The notes under the pieces were generated by a model. That model was not told the DNA's origin, made no database searches, and was given only the letters and a program-made list of their open reading frames with translations. A program made the translations under genes and the position numbers. Positions 1 through 5,717 of a stretch of 9,375 bases of DNA are shown here, piece after piece; position 1 is the stretch's first letter, and each line of letters begins with the position of its first letter. The stretch is from NCBI GenBank assembly GCA_027456925.1, contig DAIDTZ010000156.1:1-9375 (forward strand), written 5' to 3'. This DNA is from Nitrospirota bacterium (GTDB lineage: Bacteria; Nitrospirota; UBA9217).

Positions 1-528
1 AGGCACCTGGTTGGCGTTCTGGTCGCATGTTAAGTCGATCGACCCGGTGACCGTCGTTGCAAGGTTGGGAAGGACGACCTTCAGGAGTGAAAGAGCTTTT
101 ACGGCATCGACCATGCTGATGTAGAATTGGGCGTCTCTATAATTATCCAGCGTGAAGTCATTGACAGTCGTGACGGTGTCATAGGATTGCAACGCGTCGT
201 CCAAATAGGAAATCGAGGTTCCGCTTGCATTGGACACGAGGGCCGTCATGTAAACGGTGAGGTCGCTCTGCGTGCTCACATTCGTGCTGCCTGCCTTGCT
301 GAAGTTGTTGATGACCCGGGTGATGTCGAATCCCGCCAGCCCGAAATAGGCCGCGCCTTTCTGCATGGCATTGGCGCACGATGACTCGAGGACGGCATTG
401 TAATTGCCCTTATCGAGGTTCATCGATACTGCGTGGATGCAAGCTTGGCTCGAGTTTTTATCGCTGCAGCCGACAAAAGCCAATACTATCCCCGTTGCGA
501 GAAACAGGTGCAACAAACGTCTATTCAT
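1..528 (-). CDS. Predicted secreted lipoprotein, unknown function (C-terminus beyond window)
   Basis: Open reading frame of 176 codons without a stop, running off the left edge. Translation begins MNRRLLHLFLATG and continues IVLAFVGCSDKNSS. Two arginines, a hydrophobic stretch (about residues 5-19) and FVGC ending at Cys21 look like a type II (lipoprotein) signal peptide; the -3 residue is Phe rather than the usual Leu, so the lipobox is slightly off consensus. The start is supported by a strong Shine-Dalgarno (AGGGAGG, plus-strand 534-540) five bases upstream. The mature part is Ser/Thr/Asn-rich with further cysteines, near residues 34, 57 and 168, and a helical stretch containing KGAAYFGLAGFDITRVIN. 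This vaguely recalls repeat-rich helical lipoproteins, but I do not recognise a named family. Probable place: inner or outer membrane, facing the periplasm. A sigma70-type promoter lies about 80 bases upstream. Confidence 0.8.
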   Translation of the reverse strand, partial: MNRRLLHLFLATGIVLAFVGCSDKNSSQACIHAVSMNLDKGNYNAVLESSCANAMQKGAAYFGLAGFDITRVINNFSKAGSTNVSTQSDLTVYMTALVSNASGTSISYLDDALQSYDTVTTVNDFTLDNYRDAQFYISMVDAVKALSLLKVVLPNLATTVTGSIDLTCDQNANQVP

Positions 529-604
529 AGAGACCTCCCTTGCCGTAATAAGCTTTCAAGACATGCTGTTATTCCGTTATTCATCGCGGCTATAAGACTA
601 TCCA

Positions 605-633
605 ACTATAAAGAAACCCGCTGATGCAGTCAA
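605..633 (-). promoter_or_regulatory. Sigma70-type promoter for the lipoprotein gene
   Basis: On the minus strand TTGACT (628-633) and TATAGT (605-610) are separated by exactly 17 bases. The predicted transcript would start near 598 and carry a leader of about 70 nt, ending in the AGGGAGG ribosome binding site of the lipoprotein gene. Confidence 0.6.
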
Positions 634-713
634 GTGAATATTACCGGTTTTTTCGCGGTGTGACGGCTCTCGTTGGTTTGCCGCTGCGGATGCGTTGCTT
701 TTCGAAACATAGC

Positions 714-748
714 CGGGATTCTTTCATTAATTCTGCGGGAGAATCCCG
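714..748. repeat. Inverted repeat at the 3' end of the small membrane protein gene
   Basis: Perfect 9-bp arms, CGGGATTCT (714-722) and AGAATCCCG (740-748), with a 17-base loop that contains the stop codon of the neighbouring minus-strand gene (727-729). It could fold as an RNA hairpin on that transcript. No clear T-run follows on the minus strand; a short gttttctt follows on the plus strand. Terminator function is therefore uncertain. Confidence 0.35.
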
Positions 749-930
749 AGTTTTCTTAAGAAGTGGGCAACGAGAACGCCGAACAGAAAAAGGGTCCCTG
801 TTATCCCGATAAGCGTGAAGACAAAATAGCCGAATTTCTTGAATCTCGGCTGATCGAGGGGCCTGATCGAGAGGAGGTAAACGAGAAAGCTGAAGCCCAA
901 CCCGAATAAAAAAAAGAACAATTCAATCAT
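727..930 (-). CDS. Small two-helix membrane protein, unknown function
   Basis: Sixty-seven residues with two hydrophobic segments, about residues 3-21 (starting IELFFFLFGLGF) and 35-58 (containing FVFTLIGITGTLFLFGVLVA). They are joined by a basic loop, RPLDQPRFKKFG, and followed by a short basic tail, RKLGILPQN. The pattern suggests a helical hairpin in the cytoplasmic membrane. There is no Shine-Dalgarno, but a near-consensus promoter (TTGACA, 17 bases, TAAAAT) ends eight bases before the ATG. That argues the gene is real and possibly translated from a leaderless mRNA. Codon choice resembles neighbouring genes. I do not recognise the family; small size makes this less certain than the larger genes. 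Confidence 0.6.
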   Translation of the reverse strand: MIELFFFLFGLGFSFLVYLLSIRPLDQPRFKKFGYFVFTLIGITGTLFLFGVLVAHFLRKLGILPQN

Positions 931-938
931 GTGATGTT

Positions 939-967
939 ATTTTAGCCTAAGGCCATGTCCCTGTCAA
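939..967 (-). promoter_or_regulatory. Near-consensus promoter, start point almost at the ATG of the small membrane protein
   Basis: Minus-strand TTGACA (962-967), 17-base spacer, TAAAAT (939-944). The expected start point near 932 is two bases from the ATG at 928-930, so the transcript would be leaderless or nearly so. The -35 lies in TTGACAGGG, repeated in opposite orientation in the divergent promoter at 1021. Confidence 0.6.
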
Positions 968-1020
968 CCAAATTTATGTGTTAAACCATATTTGTCAGGG
1001 GCTGGCCGGAATTTTTTTAT

Positions 1021-1049
1021 TTGACAGGGTCCCCTCTGTCAATTAATAT
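1021..1049 (+). promoter_or_regulatory. Near-consensus promoter for the 108-residue unknown gene, with internal inverted repeat
   Basis: TTGACA (1021-1026), 17-base spacer, TAATAT (1044-1049). The expected start point, about 1056-1057, is four or five bases before the ATG at 1061. The sequence from 1021 to 1042 also holds an inverted repeat, TTGACAG (1021-1027) and CTGTCAA (1036-1042). That repeat covers the -35 and most of the spacer and could be an operator. Confidence 0.6.
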
Positions 1050-1060
1050 TCAGTTGTGTC

Positions 1061-1387
1061 ATGAAACGGGGCAATGAAAATAATAACGAAGAGGACTGGG
1101 AATACGGCGATGCCTGGAAAGAGGGCGCGCCGGAGGGGCCTGCTTCGGACGAAAATGTCGTGTACGTTGAACTGTTCCGCAGCGACACCGGCATGGGGTA
1201 TGACGACACGGTGTTGATGGACCTCGTGAGCTATCTCGGTTCGCGCGGTATTCGCGCCACCTTCGATTCTTTTTCCCTGGGGCTTGAACCTGCCGCGATG
1301 AAGACCTATGTCTTTAAAGTGGAGGCGGGGAGGGAAGAAGAGGCGAAGACGTATTTGAGAGAAAAGTTCGGAGTTCAAGGTCCCTAG
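1061..1387 (+). CDS. Small acidic protein of unknown function (possible DUF2007-like fold)
   Basis: One hundred and eight residues. The first 32 are hydrophilic and acidic (NENNNEEDWEYGDAW, then Gly/Pro-rich) and look disordered. From residue 33 there is an alternating strand-helix pattern: VVYVELFRSD (strand), DDTVLMDLVSYLGSRGI (helix), RATFDSF (strand), KTYVFKVEAGREEEAK (strand then helix). The GI turn and VEAGREEEAKTYL ending recall DUF2007-type putative signal-transducing proteins; this is a resemblance by eye only. No other in-frame ATG lies upstream before the stop at 1022, so the start is well bounded. There is no Shine-Dalgarno, and the promoter sits immediately upstream. It may be co-transcribed with the OsmC-like gene 92 bases downstream. 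Probably cytoplasmic. Confidence 0.7.
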   Translation: MKRGNENNNEEDWEYGDAWKEGAPEGPASDENVVYVELFRSDTGMGYDDTVLMDLVSYLGSRGIRATFDSFSLGLEPAAMKTYVFKVEAGREEEAKTYLREKFGVQGP

Positions 1388-1403
1388 CGCAAAATACTGA
1401 GTG

Positions 1404-1450
1404 CAGCGTTCGGAATCAGGGTCCCCGTGCACCCCTGCTTCCGGACGCTG
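1404..1450 (+). other. Large hairpin between the unknown gene and the OsmC-like gene
   Basis: CAGCGTTCGGAA (1404-1415) pairs with TTCCGGACGCTG (1439-1450) over 12 positions with one G-U pair. Inside this, CAGGG (1417-1421) pairs with CCCTG (1433-1437). It begins 16 bases after a stop codon and ends 17 bases before the OsmC Shine-Dalgarno. No strong T-run follows (gaccccatcttta), so it may be an mRNA-stabilising or attenuating structure rather than a plain terminator. Confidence 0.5.
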
Positions 1451-1479
1451 GACCCCATCTTTATCGTAAGGAGAACTTC

Positions 1480-1953
1480 ATGTCGGAAGAAAAAGAAATC
1501 ACAGGGCTGGAAGAAACACTCGATGCGTACAAGTCCAAGGTCTCCCAGGTGAACAAGGCGACCCTGACCTGGGACAAGGAACTGATCTTTGTCGGCCGCA
1601 CGAACCGCGGGTATGAGGTGGAGTACGATGCCCAGCAGCAGTGGGGCTGCTCGCCGACCGAGACGCTTCTCCTGAGCGTTGCAGGATGCATGGCGATCGA
1701 CATGGTCTCGTTCCTCAAAAAAATGAAGTGCGAGATAAAATCGTACAAGATGGACATCATGGGCGAGCGGAACCCCACGCCTCCCCAGTATTACACTTCC
1801 ATGGAGCTGATCATTGCCGTTACGGGCAGCGGCCTCACGGCCAAGAAGCTCGAACGGGCAATTTCTCTTTCCCACGAAAAGTATTGCTCCGTCTACCACA
1901 CGCTCAGAAAAGACATGAAAATGAAGGTGGACTACACCTTCGAGAATGCATGA
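1480..1953 (+). CDS. OsmC/Ohr-family protein, YhfA-like
   Basis: One hundred and fifty-seven residues, normal for the family. OsmC/Ohr proteins are cytoplasmic thiol peroxidases that reduce organic hydroperoxides with a pair of reactive cysteines. Here these are Cys70 in SVAGCMAIDMVSFLKK and Cys136 in SHEKYCSVYHTL, both in the expected settings. TWDKELIFVGRTNRGYEV and CSPTETLLLSVAGC are typical of the N-terminal strands and central helix. The layout matches E. coli YhfA (GGCSAIDVVS and LSAEKYCSV) better than classical OsmC or Ohr. The YhfA branch has no firmly established substrate, so peroxidase activity is inferred. The start has a good Shine-Dalgarno, AAGGAG (1468-1473), six bases upstream. 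It probably shares a transcript with the preceding small gene. Confidence 0.9.
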   Translation: MSEEKEITGLEETLDAYKSKVSQVNKATLTWDKELIFVGRTNRGYEVEYDAQQQWGCSPTETLLLSVAGCMAIDMVSFLKKMKCEIKSYKMDIMGERNPTPPQYYTSMELIIAVTGSGLTAKKLERAISLSHEKYCSVYHTLRKDMKMKVDYTFENA

Positions 1954-2052
1954 TGCCTGTGCAGGGAGCGTAAGAAAAGAGTTAAATAAAAGAAGAAGCG
2001 TCGGCCCCCGGCTCCTCTGTCTCCCGTTCTCTTTTTGTATGTTGAATTTTCC

Positions 2053-3177
2053 ATGACTTCCGTACGGCTGCTCAAAAACGGTGTTGAAGCCTTTCCCGCG
2101 ATGTTTGGCGCGATGGACCGGGCAATGTCGTTCATCGCGCTTGAGATGTACATTGTCGCCGATAACGAGACCGGCCGGGAGTTCCTCGGTCATCTCATTG
2201 ATGCGGCAAAGCGCGGCGTCTCGGTCAGGGTGCTCGTGGACTCCTGGGGGTCCTGGAACCTGCCGGATTCGTTCTGGGACGAGTTTCGCGTTGCCGGCGG
2301 CATGGTCCGCTGGTTTCACCCCCTTTCGAAGGGCCTCTTCCCGTTCCGGAACCATAGAAAACTGCTGTTAATCGACGACCGGAGCGCCTACCTCGGCGGG
2401 CTCAATATTTCCGACGAGTATTACCGCGGCACGAACCATGAACGCCCGTGGAGGGACAACGCGCTGGAGATCATCGGGCCCGAAGTCGCGCAGTTGCGCC
2501 GGTCCTTCTTCCGCATGTGGGGCATGGCCGGGTCCACACTGCTGAGGCTGTTCCTGAGGCAGCGGCGCGTTCGCGGGGCAATAAAGGGCGCGGGCACGGT
2601 GCGGTTCCTGGAGAGCGGGCCGGAGAACATGATGCGGCCGGTGCGCAAGGCCTACCGCCAGGTGGTCCACAACGCGAAACAGTCGATCGACCTTGCCATG
2701 GGATATTTTTATCCCCACGGCAGGATGCTGCGGGCGCTGAAACGGGCCGTCCGGAGCGGAGTGCGCGTACGGCTGATGATCCCGCTTCATACGGATTTGC
2801 CCATCACCCGCTGGGCCGCGCACGGACTCTACGGCAGGCTTCTTCGGGCGGGCGTCGAGGTCTGGGAATACTTGCCTTCCATGATGCATTCGAAACTTGC
2901 GATCTCGGACGATACGGTGATTGCGGGGTCCGCCAACCTCGACGTCCGGAGCGGGAGAATCAATTACGAACTGGTCGCGATGATCACCGACCCGGCGCTC
3001 GCCAGGCAGGCCCGGGCAGACTTCGAGGACGATCTCAAACAGTCCCAGCGCATTCAGCTTGATGAGTGGCAAAAGCGTTCTCTGGTCCAGAAATTGAAGG
3101 AGCGGTTCAGCTACTGCCTGCTCGCCAGGTTCGACCTTATCGTCGCCCGGATGGAGATGGCGAGAAAGACGCGGTAA
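2053..3177 (+). CDS. Phospholipase D-family protein, cardiolipin synthase-like (ClsB-type)
   Basis: Counting from the ATG at 2053 the protein has 374 residues. It has two HxKxxxxD motifs: HRKLLLIDD (His101, Lys103, Asp108), followed by YLGGLNISDEYY, and HSKLAISDD (His279, Lys281, Asp286), followed by GSANLDVRS. Two complete HKD motifs indicate a catalytically competent PLD fold that joins or hydrolyses phosphatidyl groups. The closest family is cardiolipin synthase, which makes cardiolipin from phosphatidylglycerol or related lipids. Unlike ClsA there are no N-terminal membrane helices, as in the ClsB branch, so it would be a soluble or peripheral membrane protein. The C-terminal tail is basic (VARMEMARKTR). 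The start is uncertain: an in-frame TTG at 2035 would add six residues, and neither start has a clear Shine-Dalgarno. Other PLD-family phosphatidyltransferases remain possible. Confidence 0.88.
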   Translation: MTSVRLLKNGVEAFPAMFGAMDRAMSFIALEMYIVADNETGREFLGHLIDAAKRGVSVRVLVDSWGSWNLPDSFWDEFRVAGGMVRWFHPLSKGLFPFRNHRKLLLIDDRSAYLGGLNISDEYYRGTNHERPWRDNALEIIGPEVAQLRRSFFRMWGMAGSTLLRLFLRQRRVRGAIKGAGTVRFLESGPENMMRPVRKAYRQVVHNAKQSIDLAMGYFYPHGRMLRALKRAVRSGVRVRLMIPLHTDLPITRWAAHGLYGRLLRAGVEVWEYLPSMMHSKLAISDDTVIAGSANLDVRSGRINYELVAMITDPALARQARADFEDDLKQSQRIQLDEWQKRSLVQKLKERFSYCLLARFDLIVARMEMARKTR

Positions 3178-3204
3178 GGACGCCGGGAGCAGCCGGATTT
3201 CCTG

Positions 3205-3233
3205 TTGCAAACACGAGGGCGGGGTCGTATAAT
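3205..3233 (+). promoter_or_regulatory. Sigma70-type promoter for the zinc-ribbon protein gene
   Basis: TTGCAA (3205-3210), 17-base spacer, perfect TATAAT (3228-3233). The expected start near 3240 gives a leader of about 32 nt containing GGAGGT (3262-3267). This gene is therefore probably transcribed separately from the PLD gene, which ends at 3177. Confidence 0.65.
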
Positions 3234-3271
3234 GTTTTTCGTGATTTGATGAACGTTTTTCGGAGGTAGTT

Positions 3272-3574
3272 ATGATGGATACGGCAAATTGGAAAGTTAC
3301 CGAGGCCCCGACCTGTCCGCACTGCAAGACGGTGATGGAGCAAATGGACGCGCGCTATCTGGATTGGGAGTCGCCCTATCTCTGGGTGTGTTACAACAAC
3401 GAGTGCGCGCTGTTCAAAAAAGGGTGGGCCCACATGATGGAAAGCGTCGGCCAGCTTGTTTCCTATCGATTTATGGTCCATCCCCAGAACGGCGAGGCCG
3501 GCGTCATACCGGCGTTCAGCCACGATTATCTTGAAAAGCGCAGCAAACCGATGGAGCCCGACCCGGACAAATAA
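3272..3574 (+). CDS. Small zinc-ribbon (Ogr/Delta-like) protein, unknown function
   Basis: One hundred residues. Four cysteines form a probable zinc site: CPHC (Cys15, Cys18) and CYNNEC (Cys40, Cys45). The spacing and the aromatic/asparagine context (LWVCYNNECALFKKGW) resemble the Ogr/Delta-type zinc finger. Those phage proteins are transcription activators, but this one has a different C-terminal part (YRFMVHPQNGEAGVIPAFS) and no phage neighbours, so regulator function is not established. The Shine-Dalgarno GGAGGT (3262-3267) lies four bases from the first ATG (3272) and seven from the second (3275), so the second ATG may be the true start. The gene ends 41 bases from the converging HydG-type gene, with no clear terminator hairpin between them. 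Confidence 0.8.
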   Translation: MMDTANWKVTEAPTCPHCKTVMEQMDARYLDWESPYLWVCYNNECALFKKGWAHMMESVGQLVSYRFMVHPQNGEAGVIPAFSHDYLEKRSKPMEPDPDK

Positions 3575-3615
3575 GACGAGCCGGAAAAGCGGGAGTGCAC
3601 GGCCTGGGACGAGGA

Positions 3616-4455
3616 TCAGACCAGGCTGTCCCTTCCCGGCTTGATATTGTACTTCTTGATCTCTTCCAGCGAAAAGACGGGCCCTTCCTCGCAGATAAGT
3701 TTTCCCCCGCAAAAGCAGTGGCCGCACTTTCCCACCCCGCACTTCATGTGCGCTTCGAGCGTCGTAATGATGTGATCGTCGGGCATGCCCATGAGAGACA
3801 GGTCCCTCATCGCGCCCTGGATCATGACATGGGGTCCGCAGATGTAAGCCGTACTGTTCTTGAAATTAACCTTGGCCTTGCCGAAATGCTCCGTTACGAG
3901 CCCCGTGCACCCCTTCCAGCTTTCTATCTGACAGGTATCCACGGTCAGGACGACATTCGCCCCCTGATCCTGCCATGCCGCGACCTCGTCCAAAAACAGG
4001 ACCTCCGAAGGATTTCGCGAACCATACATGACGGTTACGGTCGCCTTCTTGCTCGTTTTTGCGCGGGTGTTCATCATCTGGTTGATGAGCGGACGCAGCG
4101 GCACAATGCCGATGCCGCCGCAGATGAACAGAGTGTCCTGGCGTCCGTTGATCGGGAAGGGCCTGCCGTAGGGGCCGCGGACCCATATGCCGTCGCTGGT
4201 CGTGAGGCTGTTCAGAGCCGACGAAACATGGCCAACGGCGCGCACGCAGAGCTCAAGGTCGCGGCTGACGCCGGGCGTGGACGTGATCGAGATCGGCACT
4301 TCGCCGGCGCCAAGCACGGAAACCATGACGAACTGGCCCGCCTGGTAGGTGAAGTCGTCGGGAACGACGATGGAGAAGAGCTTCACGTCTTTCGCGACTT
4401 CTTTGACGCCCCGAATCGACGTCTTGAACGGCAGATAGATGTTAGGGGTTGCCAT
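3616..4455 (-). CDS. hydG: HydG-type FAD/NAD(P)-binding electron-transfer subunit (sulfhydrogenase gamma-like)
   Basis: Two hundred and seventy-nine residues. Domains in order: a ferredoxin-reductase-type FAD-binding barrel (about 10-100, with FTYQAGQFVMVSV, EVPISITSTP and WVRGPYGRPF); an NAD(P)-binding domain (about 105-230, with FICGGIGIVPLRPLI, VMYGSRNPSEVLF and ICGPHVMI); and a C-terminal 2Fe-2S site with Cys239, Cys244, Cys247 and Cys255 (CGVGKCGHCFCGGKLIC). This is the architecture of sulfhydrogenase gamma, AsrB and the dihydroorotate dehydrogenase electron-transfer subunit. It is a diaphorase that passes electrons between NAD(P)H and the iron-sulfur clusters of HydB. The name is not the radical-SAM maturase also called HydG. 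The start at 4455 has CAGGA nine bases upstream. The frame is open to 4629, but that extension runs out of frame through the end of hydB and looks non-coding. Last gene of the operon. Confidence 0.9.
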   Translation of the reverse strand: MATPNIYLPFKTSIRGVKEVAKDVKLFSIVVPDDFTYQAGQFVMVSVLGAGEVPISITSTPGVSRDLELCVRAVGHVSSALNSLTTSDGIWVRGPYGRPFPINGRQDTLFICGGIGIVPLRPLINQMMNTRAKTSKKATVTVMYGSRNPSEVLFLDEVAAWQDQGANVVLTVDTCQIESWKGCTGLVTEHFGKAKVNFKNSTAYICGPHVMIQGAMRDLSLMGMPDDHIITTLEAHMKCGVGKCGHCFCGGKLICEEGPVFSLEEIKKYNIKPGRDSLV

Positions 4456-4520
4456 AGAGTTGATCCTGAGCATGGGGCAGAGGGCACAGCGCAAACATAC
4501 CACGCACCGTGCTCCCTGTG

Positions 4521-5564
4521 CTATGCGTTTTTTTCCTCCGCCTGGTCCGAGCCCTTGATTTTGAGCGCCACGGTGGCCATATCGATACTGCCCGGGCAGG
4601 ACACGGCGCACCGGCCGCAGCCCACGCACCCGAAGACCCCGAACTGCTCCGGCCAGTGCAGGAGTTTATGATGGAACCATCGCTTGGTCCGGTGTATCTT
4701 CGCCTCCGCGGGAACCACGCCGCCGGCCGTACGCGTAAATCCCTTGAACATGCATGTATCCCAGAGCCGGATCCGTTTTCCCGTGTCAACAGACGCAGGG
4801 CGGTCAATCACGTTGAAGCAGGTGCAGACCGGGCAGTTGTACACGCAGCCGCCGCATTCGAAGCAGCGGACGGCCACCGATTCCCAGAACGCATCGTTCA
4901 CCTTGCCCGCCAGGATGCTCTTTCGCACCTGTTCGAGGTTCACCCGCTTTTCGAAGCGGCTTTGGGACGCGAGCCGCGCCTCATACAGGTCTTCGCCATC
5001 AACGGTTTTCGGTTCAATAAAAATGTGCGGGAAGTCCTTGACCAGCGACATGCCGTTCTCCGACTCTGCTTCGACAAAAAAGCGATCGCCGAGGTCGGTG
5101 AACTGGAGATCGAAGCCTGATTTTAAGAACGGCCCGGTGCCGAGGCCGAGACAGAAGCAGGTCGGGTCGGGTTGATTGCAGGCGATGGAGACCAGGATCG
5201 TCTTGTTCCGCCGCGTTTCGTAGTAGACGTCCTTGTTCTTCCCCAGATAAAAGGTGTCGAGGATCTTAATGGCCGAGATATCGCAGGGCCTGATGCCGAA
5301 AAGGACGCGGCCCTGTTTGTTCACGGCCTCTTCGATGCCCTCCTCTGAATAGCAGAAGAGCTGCTCCATCTGCGGCAGCAGGAACTCCTTTGGCGAAGGC
5401 ATGAGCGCCGGCCCGTCCAGGGCGGTCTCGTGCATGCGCGAAAGTTCGGTCAGCACGATATCGCCCGAGGCGTCCCGCCAGGGAGCGATCAGTTCATGGG
5501 CCGACTTGAGCTGCCGGAGCCAGAAGGAGAGGTGGTTTTTATTGAGGATATAGGTTCGTATCAT
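4521..5564 (-). CDS. hydB: HydB-type 4Fe-4S dicluster electron-transfer subunit (sulfhydrogenase beta / AsrA-like)
   Basis: Three hundred and forty-seven residues from the ATG at 5564. The N-terminal two thirds match the HydB/AsrA family: FGIRPCDISAIKILD, then ILVSIACNQPDPTCFC (Cys129, Cys136, Cys138). The C-terminal third carries two 4Fe-4S sets: Cys234, Cys237, Cys240, Cys244 (CFECGGCVYNCP) and Cys313, Cys316, Cys319, Cys323 (CVGCGRCAVSCP). Such subunits wire a catalytic subunit to the flavin subunit encoded next door; 65 bases separate the two genes. The frame is open upstream to 5642, but that stretch lies partly inside a palindromic repeat (5613-5680) and has no family similarity. MIRTYILNKNH is therefore the better start, although its ribosome binding site is weak (AAGAAG, ten bases away). 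Cytoplasmic. Confidence 0.9.
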   Translation of the reverse strand: MIRTYILNKNHLSFWLRQLKSAHELIAPWRDASGDIVLTELSRMHETALDGPALMPSPKEFLLPQMEQLFCYSEEGIEEAVNKQGRVLFGIRPCDISAIKILDTFYLGKNKDVYYETRRNKTILVSIACNQPDPTCFCLGLGTGPFLKSGFDLQFTDLGDRFFVEAESENGMSLVKDFPHIFIEPKTVDGEDLYEARLASQSRFEKRVNLEQVRKSILAGKVNDAFWESVAVRCFECGGCVYNCPVCTCFNVIDRPASVDTGKRIRLWDTCMFKGFTRTAGGVVPAEAKIHRTKRWFHHKLLHWPEQFGVFGCVGCGRCAVSCPGSIDMATVALKIKGSDQAEEKNA

Positions 5565-5612
5565 ACTGAGCGATCTTCTTTGTCCAATGGGTATGGCCGG
5601 TGAATCGGAGCT

Positions 5613-5680
5613 CGGCCGGTTCAGGCTTGCAGCCTGGACCAATACTTAACGTTTTGGTTCATTCTGCAAGATTGAACCAG
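5613..5680 (-). repeat. 68-bp double-palindrome repeat, copy A
   Basis: Lies in the 153-base gap between the formate dehydrogenase and hydB genes. Read on the minus strand it matches 8142-8209 at about 59 of 68 positions. It consists of two adjacent imperfect palindromes that both begin GGTTCA or close to it and end TGAACC or close to it, joined by an AT-rich linker with CGTTAA. Copy A arms have diverged slightly (GAATGAACC against GGTTCAATC; GGTCCAGGC against GCCTGAACC). On the operon mRNA it would form two hairpins between fdh and hydB. Confidence 0.75.
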
Positions 5681-5717
5681 CAAGTGCCCCGCTTCACCCC
5701 GTCTCCGTTTCATTGAT

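Noticed and set aside
1384..2355. Long minus-strand reading frame of 323 codons
   Set aside because: It runs antisense across the OsmC-like and PLD genes, which carry clear family motifs; its own translation is compositionally odd and featureless.
2368..3327. Minus-strand reading frame of 319 codons
   Set aside because: Antisense shadow of the PLD gene, a common effect in GC-rich DNA.
3575..3615. Terminator between the converging zinc-ribbon and HydG-type genes
   Set aside because: I could not find a stable GC-rich stem with a T-run on either strand in this 41-base gap.
4456..4629. Longer start for the HydG-type gene at 4629
   Set aside because: The extension overlaps the hydB coding end in another frame; the ATG at 4455 has a better ribosome binding site and gives normal family length.
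3595..4671. Long plus-strand reading frame of 358 codons
   Set aside because: It lies antisense to the HydG-type gene, whose domains and cysteine motif are unmistakable; the plus-strand translation has no recognisable domain.
5565..5642. Longer start for hydB at 5642
   Set aside because: The extra 26 residues are partly encoded by repeat copy A and show no similarity to the family's N-terminus.
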